Shown here in pieces: positions 34,474-45,054 of a DNA stretch of 64,000 nt. A program made the translations under genes and the position numbers. How positions within the stretch are numbered: the first letter of the stretch is position 1; each line of letters opens with the position of its first letter. Location of the stretch: the NCBI GenBank assembly GCA_902805475.1, contig CADCSX010000012.1, positions 806,001 to 870,000 of the forward strand, given 5' to 3'. Below the pieces are notes generated by a model. The model did no database searches. It had not been told where the DNA came from and saw only the letters and a program-made list of their open reading frames with translations. Origin of the DNA: Entonaema liquescens. Lineage: Eukaryota > Ascomycota > Sordariomycetes > Xylariales > Xylariaceae.

Positions 34474-35671
34474 CTTTTCCTAGTAAGGCTCGGAATACAA
34501 GTCGCATAGACGCGTAGTTTCTAATACATATTTTCCTAATATTAGGTATATTATTTATTTATCCGCGACGGTATTAGGTAGAGCTATCCGGCTAGAGAGA
34601 GATTTGGGACTTTGGGACTTCGGAGCTGTTTAGGTTTTAGGGATTTCGAATATGAAGGATGCAAGTCCATTTTTAGGTTTTGCGACGACTGGAAATCGCA
34701 CCTCGGATGCCATATGATTGCCTGAGCTGCTGACAAAATTGTCTCTTGATCACTAAATCCTGATGTTGCGCCATCCTGCTGTTTCACTGTGTGCCACTCA
34801 GCCCTGTTGATGTTCTCGCACGCCATCTCCCCTGACGTTTGCACCACACTTGCTAAATAACCACTAATAAGACCTCTCAGCTGGGGAGCATCAAAGCTTA
34901 TCTTTTGGGCTCGAGCTTCTAGCTGACATGATAAGATAATTGATTTGATTTGTAGTTTTTCTAAGCGTATGTAAATCTCGAATGTTGGCTCTACGAATAA
35001 ATAGTCTATTAGATATTGGTATAAGTGGATATGTTTAGGTACCTTATTAGTCCTATGCCCTTAGAGATATATATTTTTATTATGTACCATGTATTTAGGT
35101 ACTGTAGATGTTCAACCAGGTACTATGGCAGTATTTCTTCTCGGTAACTTGCCGTAATCTGCTTATCTCCAGGTACATAACCGAGACATTGGGGGTGGAT
35201 CCCGGATCATCCGGGGCGGTACATGTATCCATTTGACTTTACGGAGTCCGGTACTTGTCCATCTCCTTTTAAATTGCTATGGTTGGATTTTGGTACTTGG
35301 TGGCACGAATTCCTTAGACTCTGATTGGTTAGACTTTTACTACCCCTTTAAGCGCTTCTCTTAAAGCCTTATTAGAGCCTTATTAGAGCCATGTTCGGAG
35401 AGATTTATCATAATTAGAATGATGAGATAGATTTGGTCTATATCAAGTTTCGTAAATTCCGATTAATTGTCTTCCTTGCTAATCACTTCAACGTGCGACA
35501 GCGTGAAGACTCAATACACCAACAGATCAATAAAATCACCTAGATACTTAATCCATACCTCCTCTCGATTGTCTTTGACCCCTTTACTGACTGAAATTAC
35601 ATCATCACTTGATAAATAGACTGTCCATTAAGTAACTTATTATCTTATTTCCTCTTTCGTCCGCTCCTCCG
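34474..35671. other. Intergenic, permease to AAA+ gene
   Basis: About 1.2 kb, AT-rich, with AGGTACC-type motifs near 35036 and 35095. An open frame at 34584-34847 lacks an intron-supported extension or any family resemblance. No gene is supported. Confidence 0.5.
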
Positions 35672-37793
35672 TCATGATACGAGTCGTACTTCAATATCCC
35701 CGTCGACATCTACGTCAATAACGAAATATGTGGTGGGCTGATTCTCGTCAAACTCATCACCATCTTTCAGATACTTACTGATGAGCGGATCCTGAACTAT
35801 GCGTTCCACAGCTTGGTTGATGCTTCGGGCGCCTGTCTTCTTGTCGTACTCGTCGCGAGTGATGGCGGTGCATACCGTTGCATCATTCTTGATACGGATG
35901 CTGATATTCCCAACATAGACGTCTTCTTCTTTGTTTAAAGCTAGACGCACCTGCCGGGAAACTTCGTTCTCCAAATACATCAGCGCTCTGTGAGCTATGA
36001 CAGGTGCTTCCTGTGGCGAAAAGACTAGAAAGGGTAGAATCTCGGTGATACGGCCGCTCAGGGGTGCGCCGAAATGCCCGGTGAACTCCGTTCGGAGTTG
36101 GCGGCACAGCTTTTCTACCAGCTTATCCTGGGCATCTTGGTCTTCAGAGTGGAAGATAATCCGCTCGTTAGTCTTGCAGAATTCGTGGATATTGTCATCG
36201 AGTTGATTCGTTGCAATAATCCAGATCGTCTTGGAGCAGTCAATAATGTTCCCATTGCGACGGTCCTCATAACGACCTTCCAGACTTGTTAGTGTTCTGA
36301 ACGTGAGCTATACAGGTATCCAAGACCACTGACCATCTTGGAAAGGTAATAGCAGCGTATTATGGATCTCTTTGTTGGTTTTCTCAAACTCGTCCATGAA
36401 AACAATACACCGTTGCCCAGCGTTGCGAACCAGAAAATTATTTAATGGCGTGCCATCTTCATATCCACTAAAAGGGGGGCGTGGCCCAAACAATTCAGTG
36501 TCTTGTTTAAATATGGTGCAGTCTACTACATGCGGTTCCAACGACACGAGTTCTCCAAATCTTTTAGCGAGTTCAGTCTTGCCGTGGCCGCTGGGTCCTG
36601 CAAAGACCAAGATGAATGGCTTTTTCTTTTGGATTGCCAGGTACCTTATGCCTATTAGCCTTCTAGAAAAGAGGGTATATATAAGGAACCTCCAACTTAC
36701 ACTAAGAGTTTCTTTTGGAGCCAGCGCGTCGCGATTGATTGGGCGATAATCATCTGGTGAAGTCCCAAAACCTCACCGGCGCCCTGTCGATTCAGCACTT
36801 CCTTCTCACGACCGGAGTGTGGTTTAACTTTGCTGGACCTGTAAAGATTGTATCGCTGGGTCAGATTCAGGACTTCAGGCAGGTACGCTCGTACCTCCTC
36901 AGTGCACCATCGCTTATTATCGTCATTAATATCGTCCAGTTCCTCCTGGACTGGTCCGCCCTCCGGCAAGTCTCGACAATAAGGGTCGTAGAAGGCCTTA
37001 GGAAGTACCCGAGGGTCTGCGCCAAACCTGAGAAGCGTTTCAAGTGTCCTTGATGCCTGAAGCATTGATTTACCTCCATTAAGAATGGAGAAAGCTACCG
37101 AAGGGAAGTCATTAGGTCCCCATACGGAGTGAGGATCGCCTCCATGTTTGATCCACTCGCGGATTATTCCAACGTTGTGAGTGGAGATAATGTAGAACAT
37201 CGCTGGATAGCCATCGATGTCTTCATTCAAATGCGAGTGTAGTGCTTTCTTATCATAATGCCCTAAGTATTGGCGGACGTGGCTGGCATCGAAACGGCAA
37301 GCTTGGATGGCACCTAGGAGTTCACGAAGCTCGAAAATATCGGGGTCAGGAGGATCATGATTAATAAATGCCTCAGACACTGGAAGAATCGGCAGCTTAG
37401 GCATCCACGAGTATCCTTCATTGATACTCTTATCTTGACCCTTTGGGGATTCAACCAAATTTGCCTCCACCTGGGTGTTATTTTCGGTGCTCGAGCCACT
37501 TAGCAAGCTTTCGTCGTCCGATGGAGGGTCAGGTGGGAGGTATTCCTAAATAGATACCAGGTCAGTAGAATATCTGAAAGTAGAGAGCGAAACACGAACT
37601 TCAAGTAATTCATATTTCTCCATGGCCCTTCCCACATCATTCCCGCACATCTGTGAATCATCAGCAATTTCGATATTATGGAAAGCCACATAGGGAAGCC
37701 CACTTTCAAGCAATTTGTTGCTGTATATCTGGAACAGTTTGGGTACTCTGCCATAATTCGGCTTATATCCTCTTCACTAGGAGTCGAAGACAT
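35672..37793 (-). CDS. Ankyrin-AAA+ protein, ClpB/Hsp104-like (Skd3/CLPB-like layout), with frame disruption
   Basis: Model: exon 37793-37600, exon 37545-36701, exon 36644-36334 and a last exon from about 36290 to 35672. The N-terminal half has ankyrin-like repeats (GYPAMFYIISTHNVGIIREWIKHGGDP; TLETLLRFGADP). The AAA+ core has Walker A GPSGHGKTELAK, Walker B CIVFMDEFEK and sensor IWIIATNQ. The C-terminal small domain holds GARSINQAVERIVQDPL, as in the second ATPase of ClpB. Ankyrin plus one ClpB-type ATPase is the layout of mitochondrial CLPB/Skd3. In exon 1 the frame that starts MSSTPSEEDISRIMAEYP must shift by one base at 37738-37743 to read KLFQIYSNKLLESG. The exon 3/4 junction is also out of phase by one base with the sites I could find. 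The stop is at 35672. Confidence 0.75.
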
Positions 37794-38785
37794 AATGTCA
37801 AGAAATAAGATGTACAACAGTTAGATTAGAAATCAGAATATGAGGTAAAATTGATACAGATGATATTTCTCAGCCGCACATGAATATCTTAAATGGGAGC
37901 TCTACTCGTCTGCATAAATGCTCGAGCGTTCTACCATGAAGTTCTCCCAGACAAATCGAAATGATAGGACTTTGTTTGTTTACTTTGACTTTTTATTGTA
38001 TATTATTATCTCGCAACTGCCCTACAAAAAGATACCCCTTCCATCACTCACTAGTTGAATCGTGAGGTAACTAGACTAGGTTGTCGTTTGTATTTATCTA
38101 GATTGCCAGCCAAATCAATGACGATGGATGGCATTGTGTCAATTGTTTATTGACCAATGCGTACTAAGAACATGAGAACTGATCTATCCCAATTCGAGTC
38201 TGTTCTATTATGTTTTCACTGAACTGAACCTAAGCGCAATGTAGAAATCTAAGAATTTTGCCCTAGGTACCCTTATTATGCTTTCTTATACATCCATCCC
38301 CCGAGGCCATCCCGCCACGGGTAGCGACAGTTGTATACGAATAATACTCAAGGAAACTGCATACATGCAGAGTGAGGCGGACTTCCGATTCCCCTCTTAA
38401 GTCTCTTTTTATTATTGTCATCGTACTGTTTGTAAAACAAACAGGCTGGGGTTGCGGAATCGTAGAGTCGCTGAAAGGAATGGTCGCAAGATCCTAGGGA
38501 TGTTAGATCCGTTTGAAACGCCCCTATTGGGGTGGTAAATAGATATCTCCTGGTGGATTGGCCGCGATGCTTCTCTGTTCAACTTGGCTAGGCAGAAGCG
38601 GCTTCTTTATAGTGGGTGCTGATATAAACCTATCCCTAGATGCTTTTTCCGGAGATCTATAGGACTTTACTATCATATGAGACTTTAAAGCAGCATCTTT
38701 ATCCACTTTCTTTCTCTATCTTCCATTCTAACACCAAAATTCGTACACGTGTTATTGCATTACTTTAGATCTAATCAAGACAGTC
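37794..38785. promoter_or_regulatory. Divergent intergenic region, AAA+ / vWA pair
   Basis: 992 bp between two divergent start codons, with no gene in between. It could serve as a shared promoter for the AAA+ ATPase and the vWA protein. A CCTAGGTACC motif lies near 38262. Confidence 0.45.
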
Positions 38786-40345
38786 ATGACCAATACCGGC
38801 ACACCACCTATGCCACTGGCAGCGTCCACAAATATGACCATGTGTAAAGTGACTACCACAAAGACATCGCAGAAGTCGAGCGACGCAGTACGATGCTTAC
38901 CGAAGCAAGAACCAGGTTCCGACGGCATAGCTGATGTACAGGGCGGCTCAGACCAACTCATGAACCTTGAACATGTAGTCACAGCAACACAAGCCTTAGC
39001 CTTAGCGCCTTCTCTACCCACAACTCATGCACAGCGTAGCAAAACCAGAAATAGAGAAGAAGCCCACAACATGAGACTGCTTGAGCTAGCAAATAAGCTC
39101 AGTGACGAAAGCAGGCTGCGGACAAGTTTGGAAGCTAGCGTCACGAGTCTAGAAGACAGAATAAACAGTCTCGACTCTAGCAAGCAAGCTCTTACACATG
39201 AGTGTCAAGAGCTTCATGACCAGATACGCGACGCAAACGAAAAGTTGAAATCTCAGATTGCCGACTCTGAGCTTCGGGAAAAGGCTATATCAGACGGAGT
39301 TACGGATCTAGAATCTAAACTCTGTGAAGTCTCTAAGAGTCTTAAGCAGTCTATTTGCGACCAAGACACACTCCACAAAGCCTACGATGAGGCTGTTGCG
39401 CTTCGTGATCAACAAGTTAACATCATCCACCAACTCGAATCGGACCTCAAGGCAGCCCGCTGCGAAATCAAAAGCCTCAATGACTCGCACCAGAAGCTGC
39501 AAGAAAAGCATGCTGGCGAACTAGATATGACTCGTTGCAACATGGAGGAATCCTACCTATCACGCGAAAGTGAGCTTCGGCAGCGACTGGCCTCTAAAGG
39601 CAACGAGATTAAGGACCTCAAGCGGGAAGCTCAAAAGCTTCGGGAGGCTTTTGAGGACGCTATCAAGAAGAAAGAAGCCGCGGTGAAGGAACTCGCTAGT
39701 CAGAGTGTAGACTTCAAGGATGCAAAGGATGTGTCCGAAAAGTTACAGCAAGAGCTCGCAGAACTGCGACAGTCCACTGCACCCTTCCCCCAGACGATAG
39801 TAATTGGCGTCGATATCAGCGGAAGCGTGTGCCCAGTCATTAATAAGATTAAGCAGGCTTATAGAGATGTCTTGCACATTATTAAATCAAACAACAGTGA
39901 TGCCAGGGTTGCAGTTGTTATCCATGGAGGCTACGGGGATAATAACACTATTCCTGCACAAGTAATTTCTGATGCAACATTCCAGATACTGGACTCTTTT
40001 GACGACAGCGGCAGGGAAGATTATGAGTATTGCTTAGAAAAAGCCAATTCCCTCTTCGATATGAACGATGGCAGTAGAAAGCTTGTAGTACTCATTGGAG
40101 ATGGTGATGCCCACTGCTTATCTATTGCCTCGGTTTTCACATATTGTGAGCAACTGAAGTCCGCAAATATTCAGACACACTCGATTGTGATCCCAAACGG
40201 TTCATTCTGGGTTAGAGGAGATATGTCAATGAAACATATTTCGAGAGCTACTGGCGGTCGAGTTGAGGACGAGAATACTTACGTGGCAGCTCTTGATGAA
40301 ATTCTTCGTCATGAGCGCGAGCAGTATTTCAAGGCCCTCAAGTAG
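38786..40345 (+). CDS. Coiled-coil protein with C-terminal von Willebrand A domain
   Basis: A single exon of 519 aa. Residues 1-80 are Thr/Ser-rich and disordered. Residues about 85-330 form a long heptad-rich coiled coil (LLELANKLSDESRLRTSLEA onward). Residues about 335-510 are a vWA domain. The MIDAS first motif is IGVDISGSV (DxSxS), a downstream IGDGDAHC supplies the late acidic ligand, and the typical strand pattern TIVIGVDIS...KLVVLIGDGD is present. It has no signal peptide or membrane segment, so it is intracellular. It is divergent from the ankyrin/ClpB-like ATPase, and AAA+ ATPases commonly pair with vWA proteins in bacteria. The coiled coil suggests an oligomeric scaffold. Function is not assigned. 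Confidence 0.85.
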   Translation: MTNTGTPPMPLAASTNMTMCKVTTTKTSQKSSDAVRCLPKQEPGSDGIADVQGGSDQLMNLEHVVTATQALALAPSLPTTHAQRSKTRNREEAHNMRLLELANKLSDESRLRTSLEASVTSLEDRINSLDSSKQALTHECQELHDQIRDANEKLKSQIADSELREKAISDGVTDLESKLCEVSKSLKQSICDQDTLHKAYDEAVALRDQQVNIIHQLESDLKAARCEIKSLNDSHQKLQEKHAGELDMTRCNMEESYLSRESELRQRLASKGNEIKDLKREAQKLREAFEDAIKKKEAAVKELASQSVDFKDAKDVSEKLQQELAELRQSTAPFPQTIVIGVDISGSVCPVINKIKQAYRDVLHIIKSNNSDARVAVVIHGGYGDNNTIPAQVISDATFQILDSFDDSGREDYEYCLEKANSLFDMNDGSRKLVVLIGDGDAHCLSIASVFTYCEQLKSANIQTHSIVIPNGSFWVRGDMSMKHISRATGGRVEDENTYVAALDEILRHEREQYFKALK

Positions 40346-41053
40346 TTCTGAGAGTAAGTATTTGATGTCTTATGGAAGAATATCGTTGGTGACGTCGATT
40401 TTGTTGCCAGGCTGATTTAGGAAGGAATCTGGTCGCCACTCAGATGTATTTTAGAACCTAAAATATGGCTATATTACCACTATTGGGCTCGATTGAGTGA
40501 TGGAAGCTATCGTCGTGAAGTTTGACACAAAGAGGTACATAACGTACCAAAACTTTATCATCGCCCTTCGACTAAGATTTTACGGCTTCAACCTGAGCCC
40601 TTACTGGCTTCTGTCGCTTTAAGATGAAGCTTGCCACGTACAGGAATTCATTTCAGCACCACACGTCGTGAAACCGTACTCGTAGATTGTAAGTTCGTAT
40701 TCGGCTAGGTCTTTGGCGTCGCATTCCGATTACTCGCCTTCTAAGCGTCCATCTACTTGATGTAAATGAGCTTCATTAATCTGTTGACTTTTGAGGTGTC
40801 ATTTTGATATTCCTGTTTCCCTTGATGTTTCAATCCGCGGCTTGGCTCGGGTCACCGCTGCCTTTTCATTGGATACACGCATGTCGGACTGCAAGATATT
40901 GTGATATGTCAGATTCTGGTTTCCATGCAAACGACGTCCGTCCGTAGGACAGCAACGACCCACCAAACACACGCTGCCTGAAAATAGCACTTAATCATCA
41001 GTCAAGCAGTGAAGTATACGAAGCCACTGTTAGCGAGCCTAATAGATTCGAAA
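40346..41053. other. Intergenic
   Basis: About 0.7 kb with no recognisable gene. Short antisense frames near 40799-40990 have no support. Confidence 0.5.
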
Positions 41054-41652
41054 ATGATATCTCGTCTATCTCAGTTTTGTATCGCCAATTCAAGGATACT
41101 TGGTCGTGGTGCAATACGTCTCCTTCACCGCCGTACAGAACCAATCGAGAGGTTTTTTGCGCAGTATCCTGACTTTCCCTACAATAAAAATGCACCACTT
41201 TGGAAGCAGTTTAAGTCGTTGTGCAAGCATTATAAATGGGGCGAAAAGAGCAGCGATATGGATCAAGCCCATCGTCGATTCAAAAACGCTATGATATCTG
41301 AATTTGGAAGAATATATGGCAACGATAGTACATCATTGTCATCATGGCAGAAGCTTTGTCGGGTCCTCGAGATTCACCCCATTCCTGATAAGGTCGACGC
41401 TTGTCGCAAGGTTTGCATCTTCTCGGACTATTTACCATAGTTTGACTGACATTGTCTTTCTAGGAAGTTCTTGCAGTGCACGTGAATCTCGTTGACCTTA
41501 TAGATTGTAAACGAACAGGTCAGCGTGTTCATACATTTTCCAACCTTGAAGAACTGAGAGACTATACTGTAAGGAATGATAAGTTCTTCCCAAAGGATGA
41601 GGCAAAAGCCCGGGGCCCGTTAAAACATTTATTGAGGAAGATATTGGGTTGA
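41054..41652 (+). CDS. Small hypothetical fungal protein
   Basis: Exons 41054-41410 and 41464-41652 flank a 53-bp intron (donor GTTTGC, acceptor TTCTAG) and give 181 aa. The splice joins VDACRK to EVLAVHVNLVDLID and keeps frame. The central motif RFFAQYPDFPYNKNAPLWKQF, with a following LCKHYKW, resembles a family of small unannotated proteins that I recall from many filamentous fungi, often in many copies. No catalytic motif, signal peptide or membrane helix is visible. The first ATG of the frame was used; the frame is open upstream only to a GTG. Function unknown. Confidence 0.65.
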
Positions 41653-42460
41653 ATGTGTGGGTGGATTTCAGTTCACTCAGTCGAGAGTTCTTTGGGTTGG
41701 CTTAAACAAGAAGGAGGGCAGAGTTACCTACCACGGAAGTAAGAAACGAGACAGCCCAAATATTAACCAGTTTAGTACAGACATTCTCACAGACACTTTG
41801 GCCTCCACTAAATCACCCTCATACCCTTATTTATCTAGTTCATATTGCAATGTGACTATACTCAAGTAGTTAATTATATTTGCCTGAGTTAAAGGGACCC
41901 AACTAGATAGAGTACCTAGCCATCGATCTAGACCTGGCTAAAATATTCAACGATAAACTGTTTGATCTCTTGTGGAGTATATAATTCACTATATAGCCTA
42001 CTAGACCTCAGAAAAATACTTTCAAAGCATTGCTTCATATTGCTGCTGACGCTTTCCGGCGGATATTTGTCCACAGCCGCAGCTGAAGCTAAGCCGCAAC
42101 CTGCTAGCAGACTATGGGTCCTATTGAGAATCGCTCTAGAAGCTCTGATGCTGACGTCAACTACAGCATTGGCTATAGCAATAAGCTCTTCCGGGAAGGT
42201 AGCACAGCCAAGCTAGCCAGCTAGCTATACTCTAGATCAATTAAACCAACCTCTAAATAAGACATCACGAGTCGAACTAGGCAGTATAGAGTTAAGCAAT
42301 GCGTCCTCTATCGTACTGTTGCTAGGCCCCTGAAGAGGGCTTTCGCGTATAAAAAGCCCAAACATCGACGCGATTGAACTTTTAAAGTTTCTGTATTCAC
42401 AGCTCAACTACTTCTGAGTTCAATTTTCGCCCTCTATCTTCTCGCATTATAAGAAGCATC
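41653..42460. other. Intergenic, upstream of NPP1-like gene
   Basis: About 0.8 kb. An open frame at 41962-42216 encodes a hydrophobic, Ala/Leu/Thr-rich stretch without family resemblance. A run of CTAG/AGCT units near 42210-42225 is a small low-complexity patch. Confidence 0.5.
42348..42355 (+). promoter_or_regulatory. TATA box of the NPP1-like gene
   Basis: TATAAAAA in a GC-flanked context, 113 bp upstream of the start codon and followed by a pyrimidine-rich leader. It has the position and form of a strong fungal core promoter. Confidence 0.6.
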
Positions 42461-43449
42461 ATGAAGTTCGCATCGGTTTTGGGTGTCTCCGCCGCCCTAA
42501 TAGGGTCTGCACTTGGGACAACTAAAATCCCTGGATCGTGGTTCCACGATGGTATGTACTTCACATTCTGCTTTAAATTCCGAATGCTAACTTAAAAAGA
42601 TGACGGATATGGAAAGGGTCACAAGGCTGCCATGGCAGCTGTGCCTATGTTCCATTTTGGCCGTCCCCACGGCGCCACTCCATGCTACCCTGAGTCGGCA
42701 CAGATCAATGGCAAGCAAGTCGACGGCAACGATCCAGACTCAGGAAACTGGTCGAACTTGGGTAAAGGTTGTGCCAACCCTGGGCCGTGGATTAATCCGA
42801 AGAGCGGTGGTCCGGGGCAAGGTAACCCATTCCCGGTATATTACACAATCAACCAATGCAAGGATCACGAATTCCGTGTGACCTACAGTCTTTACTTCAA
42901 GCATGATTCTGGACACAAGAGCGACTGGGAGGTAGTCTCGGTTGTGTGGCAAGGAGACAGCAACAACATGTGGACCAGGAGTCGCCTCATGCTAGGCCAG
43001 CACGGCGGCTATGTTACAAGGAACTGGGGCGATATTCAGAATACCTTCAACGAGTGAGTGGACTATTGATCCAGTATGAAAACACACGATCTAACATACC
43101 TCAGCTCGGGCGATAAGAGTACCAACGGAGCCAAGAACCGCGACCATGCTAAGGTCTACGTTGGCGCCTTCTACCACGCCATCTTTGATACTCGTAAGAC
43201 ATCAATTGACACCGCTGACCCCGCCGATAAGCAAGCCGAGTTCCGTTCGAACGACTGGTTCATCTGGCCCTGGGACAGTCTTGTTCAGCCCGGCTCTCTT
43301 ATTCACTGTAAGTTTCAGAATAAACGGCTTCCCCCTTTAGCTAGCACTATACTAACACCATCATAGCGGATTGGGTTTGGGGAAAGGCGGATACTAACCC
43401 CCCTACTCTCAGCAACCCAAGCAAGGGCCAGTACATCTGCAAGCATTGA
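42461..43449 (+). CDS. Secreted NPP1-domain (necrosis-inducing, NLP) family protein
   Basis: Four exons (42461-42551, 42600-43053, 43105-43307, 43367-43449) give 276 aa. The N-terminal signal peptide (MKFASVLGVSAALIGSALG) predicts secretion. The NPP1 fold is recognisable from PMFHFGRPHGATPCYP, the Cys pair around GCANPGP, YSLYFKHDSGHKSDWE, and the late tryptophan-rich DWFIWPWDSL. The signature heptapeptide reads GHKSDWE. Relative to the usual family motif, one Arg is Lys and the second His is Ser, at a position reported to matter for metal binding and activity. Cytolytic activity is therefore doubtful, although folding appears intact. Such divergent members occur in saprotrophs as well as pathogens. 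No break or frameshift was found. Confidence 0.88.
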
Positions 43450-43951
43450 TAATGGATAATAGATAGATGCTGAATATTATAGACGTATTCGCTTGTCTAT
43501 ACAGTCTCCATGTATCGCTTAGTGTACTCAAAAGAGCTGACGGCACGGATTCCTACGATGTACCACTATAGACTTTCCCCACAGTTTCTGGTATTATAGA
43601 CCAGAGTTATGCTTATTTCGCAACCAGCTTCCTTCGCATTTATTCTTGACTTTATTTCTCCGTGGTTATATTGATATACCTGCGCTTTCGTATAGTAATA
43701 GTTAAAAATAATAATGACAGTTGTATTCATACCTAGCCCAAGTCCGCAACCCCATGTCACTATGGTACTTGATACTCTACTAATAAAGAAACAATCTAGT
43801 TTCGCGCAGTTCATCGTAGATTCAAAGCAGTACTACATCCATGCATCTTACAATATGTGAAATAGTCTGTTTTGTGAGCAGGAAAATACAGTATGATATC
43901 AACATATTACCCCTATTCCAGCGGCGGGACGGAAAAGGGGTAAAGTGGGGC
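43450..43951. other. Intergenic
   Basis: 502 bp, convergent between the NPP1-like and Zn2Cys6 genes. No gene seen. Confidence 0.55.
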
Positions 43952-44365
43952 CTATGCCGAAGATAGCGATCCCGCGGCGTCAACACTCAAGTTGAGTAAT
44001 CGCTTTTCCATGTAATCCAGGGCAGAAATCGCCAGTATTTGAAGTTGCTGGTCTTGGGATAATTTTGTAGGGTGCACATTTTGATCTGCTGATGGACTAA
44101 GACCACTTTCGCGAGCAGACTGCACGAAGCTACAAGCTCGCGTTGACCGCTTTGCGCAGTTAACACAGGGCTCTCCTGCACCTCGTGAGACACACTTGAT
44201 ATGTGCATGCCGGCAACGCTCACAACTTGTAATAGCTTTTGATCTGCCCCTCTTGCGCTTCTGCGGGAACGGCTTGACTTGTTGTTTACTTATTGGCTGG
44301 AAGCCTGATGAACCGCTTCTCCATGGCGGGTAATCGGGAAGAGGGATGCGCCGCTTCATAGCCAT
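43952..44365 (-). CDS. Minimal Zn2Cys6 protein
   Basis: A single exon of 137 aa. A basic segment (KRKRGRSKAIT) precedes a canonical C6 zinc cluster, CERCRHAHIKC, then CVNCAKRSTRACSF, at about residues 48-78. The remaining 60 residues are short, with no fungal-specific transcription-factor middle homology region. It may bind DNA as a small regulator, or the gene may be the 5' remnant of a longer factor. No further coding exon was seen downstream toward 43500. It is convergent with the NPP1-like gene and upstream of an MFS transporter on the same strand, about 0.7 kb away. Confidence 0.7.
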   Translation of the reverse strand: MAMKRRIPLPDYPPWRSGSSGFQPISKQQVKPFPQKRKRGRSKAITSCERCRHAHIKCVSRGAGEPCVNCAKRSTRACSFVQSARESGLSPSADQNVHPTKLSQDQQLQILAISALDYMEKRLLNLSVDAAGSLSSA

Positions 44366-45054
44366 TGCGGTTTAGTTTTAAAGGTACATCAACTATTCAT
44401 AATGAGGTGCTTTGGTATTAGCAATGGAGATGATTGCTCACTTTATAGAAGATTCGATAGTCAATAGCAGGGAAGTCCCCAAAGCATAATATATTTCCAT
44501 TATAGATCTTGAGAAACCAGTAGATATTCGTGACAGCCCACACTAAGAGCAGCAGACTTATTTCTACATACGATGGATTGAAATAACATGACGCTCGTGA
44601 ATTTATTCTTTATGTTGCAGCGTTTCATTACATCTACCTATAAAGCAAGTAAAGCCCCAACCGAAAAATAGTTGAGAAGTGGTGAACGCGTAGCAACATA
44701 GTTGGGTACATCGGAACAGGGTATGCTTATACATTCCATTCTATTCTTTAGCACTCCTATGTATTGCGTTGGAAAGTCATCACAACTATCCAATTCACAC
44801 GTAGATAATAAGAAGTAAATGCTAGCCTATGAGACCAAAAGATAGATCATCTCCTTTAAGCTCTAAGGTTACATCAAAAGCAACCCTTTTCCCTGGTCGC
44901 CGGCTTTGTAGTACCTATCCTAGCGTATCTTTCATACTCAGGTAAGCACATGGCGAGTGTGAATATTCGAAGCTGCTTGTTATAAAGAGGATGGGTATTG
45001 AAGTTGGTCATTCAATTTTCAACACCTTCTACATAGCCTCATAGTCTATAGATT
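44366..45054. other. Intergenic
   Basis: About 0.7 kb, AT-rich, with no gene seen. Confidence 0.55.

Noticed and set aside
34584..34847. 87-codon minus-strand frame upstream of the permease
   Set aside because: No splice-supported extension and no family resemblance.
41962..42216. Hydrophobic 84-codon frame ahead of the NPP1-like gene
   Set aside because: Composition alone suggests membrane character; there is no supported start, homologous pattern or splice context.
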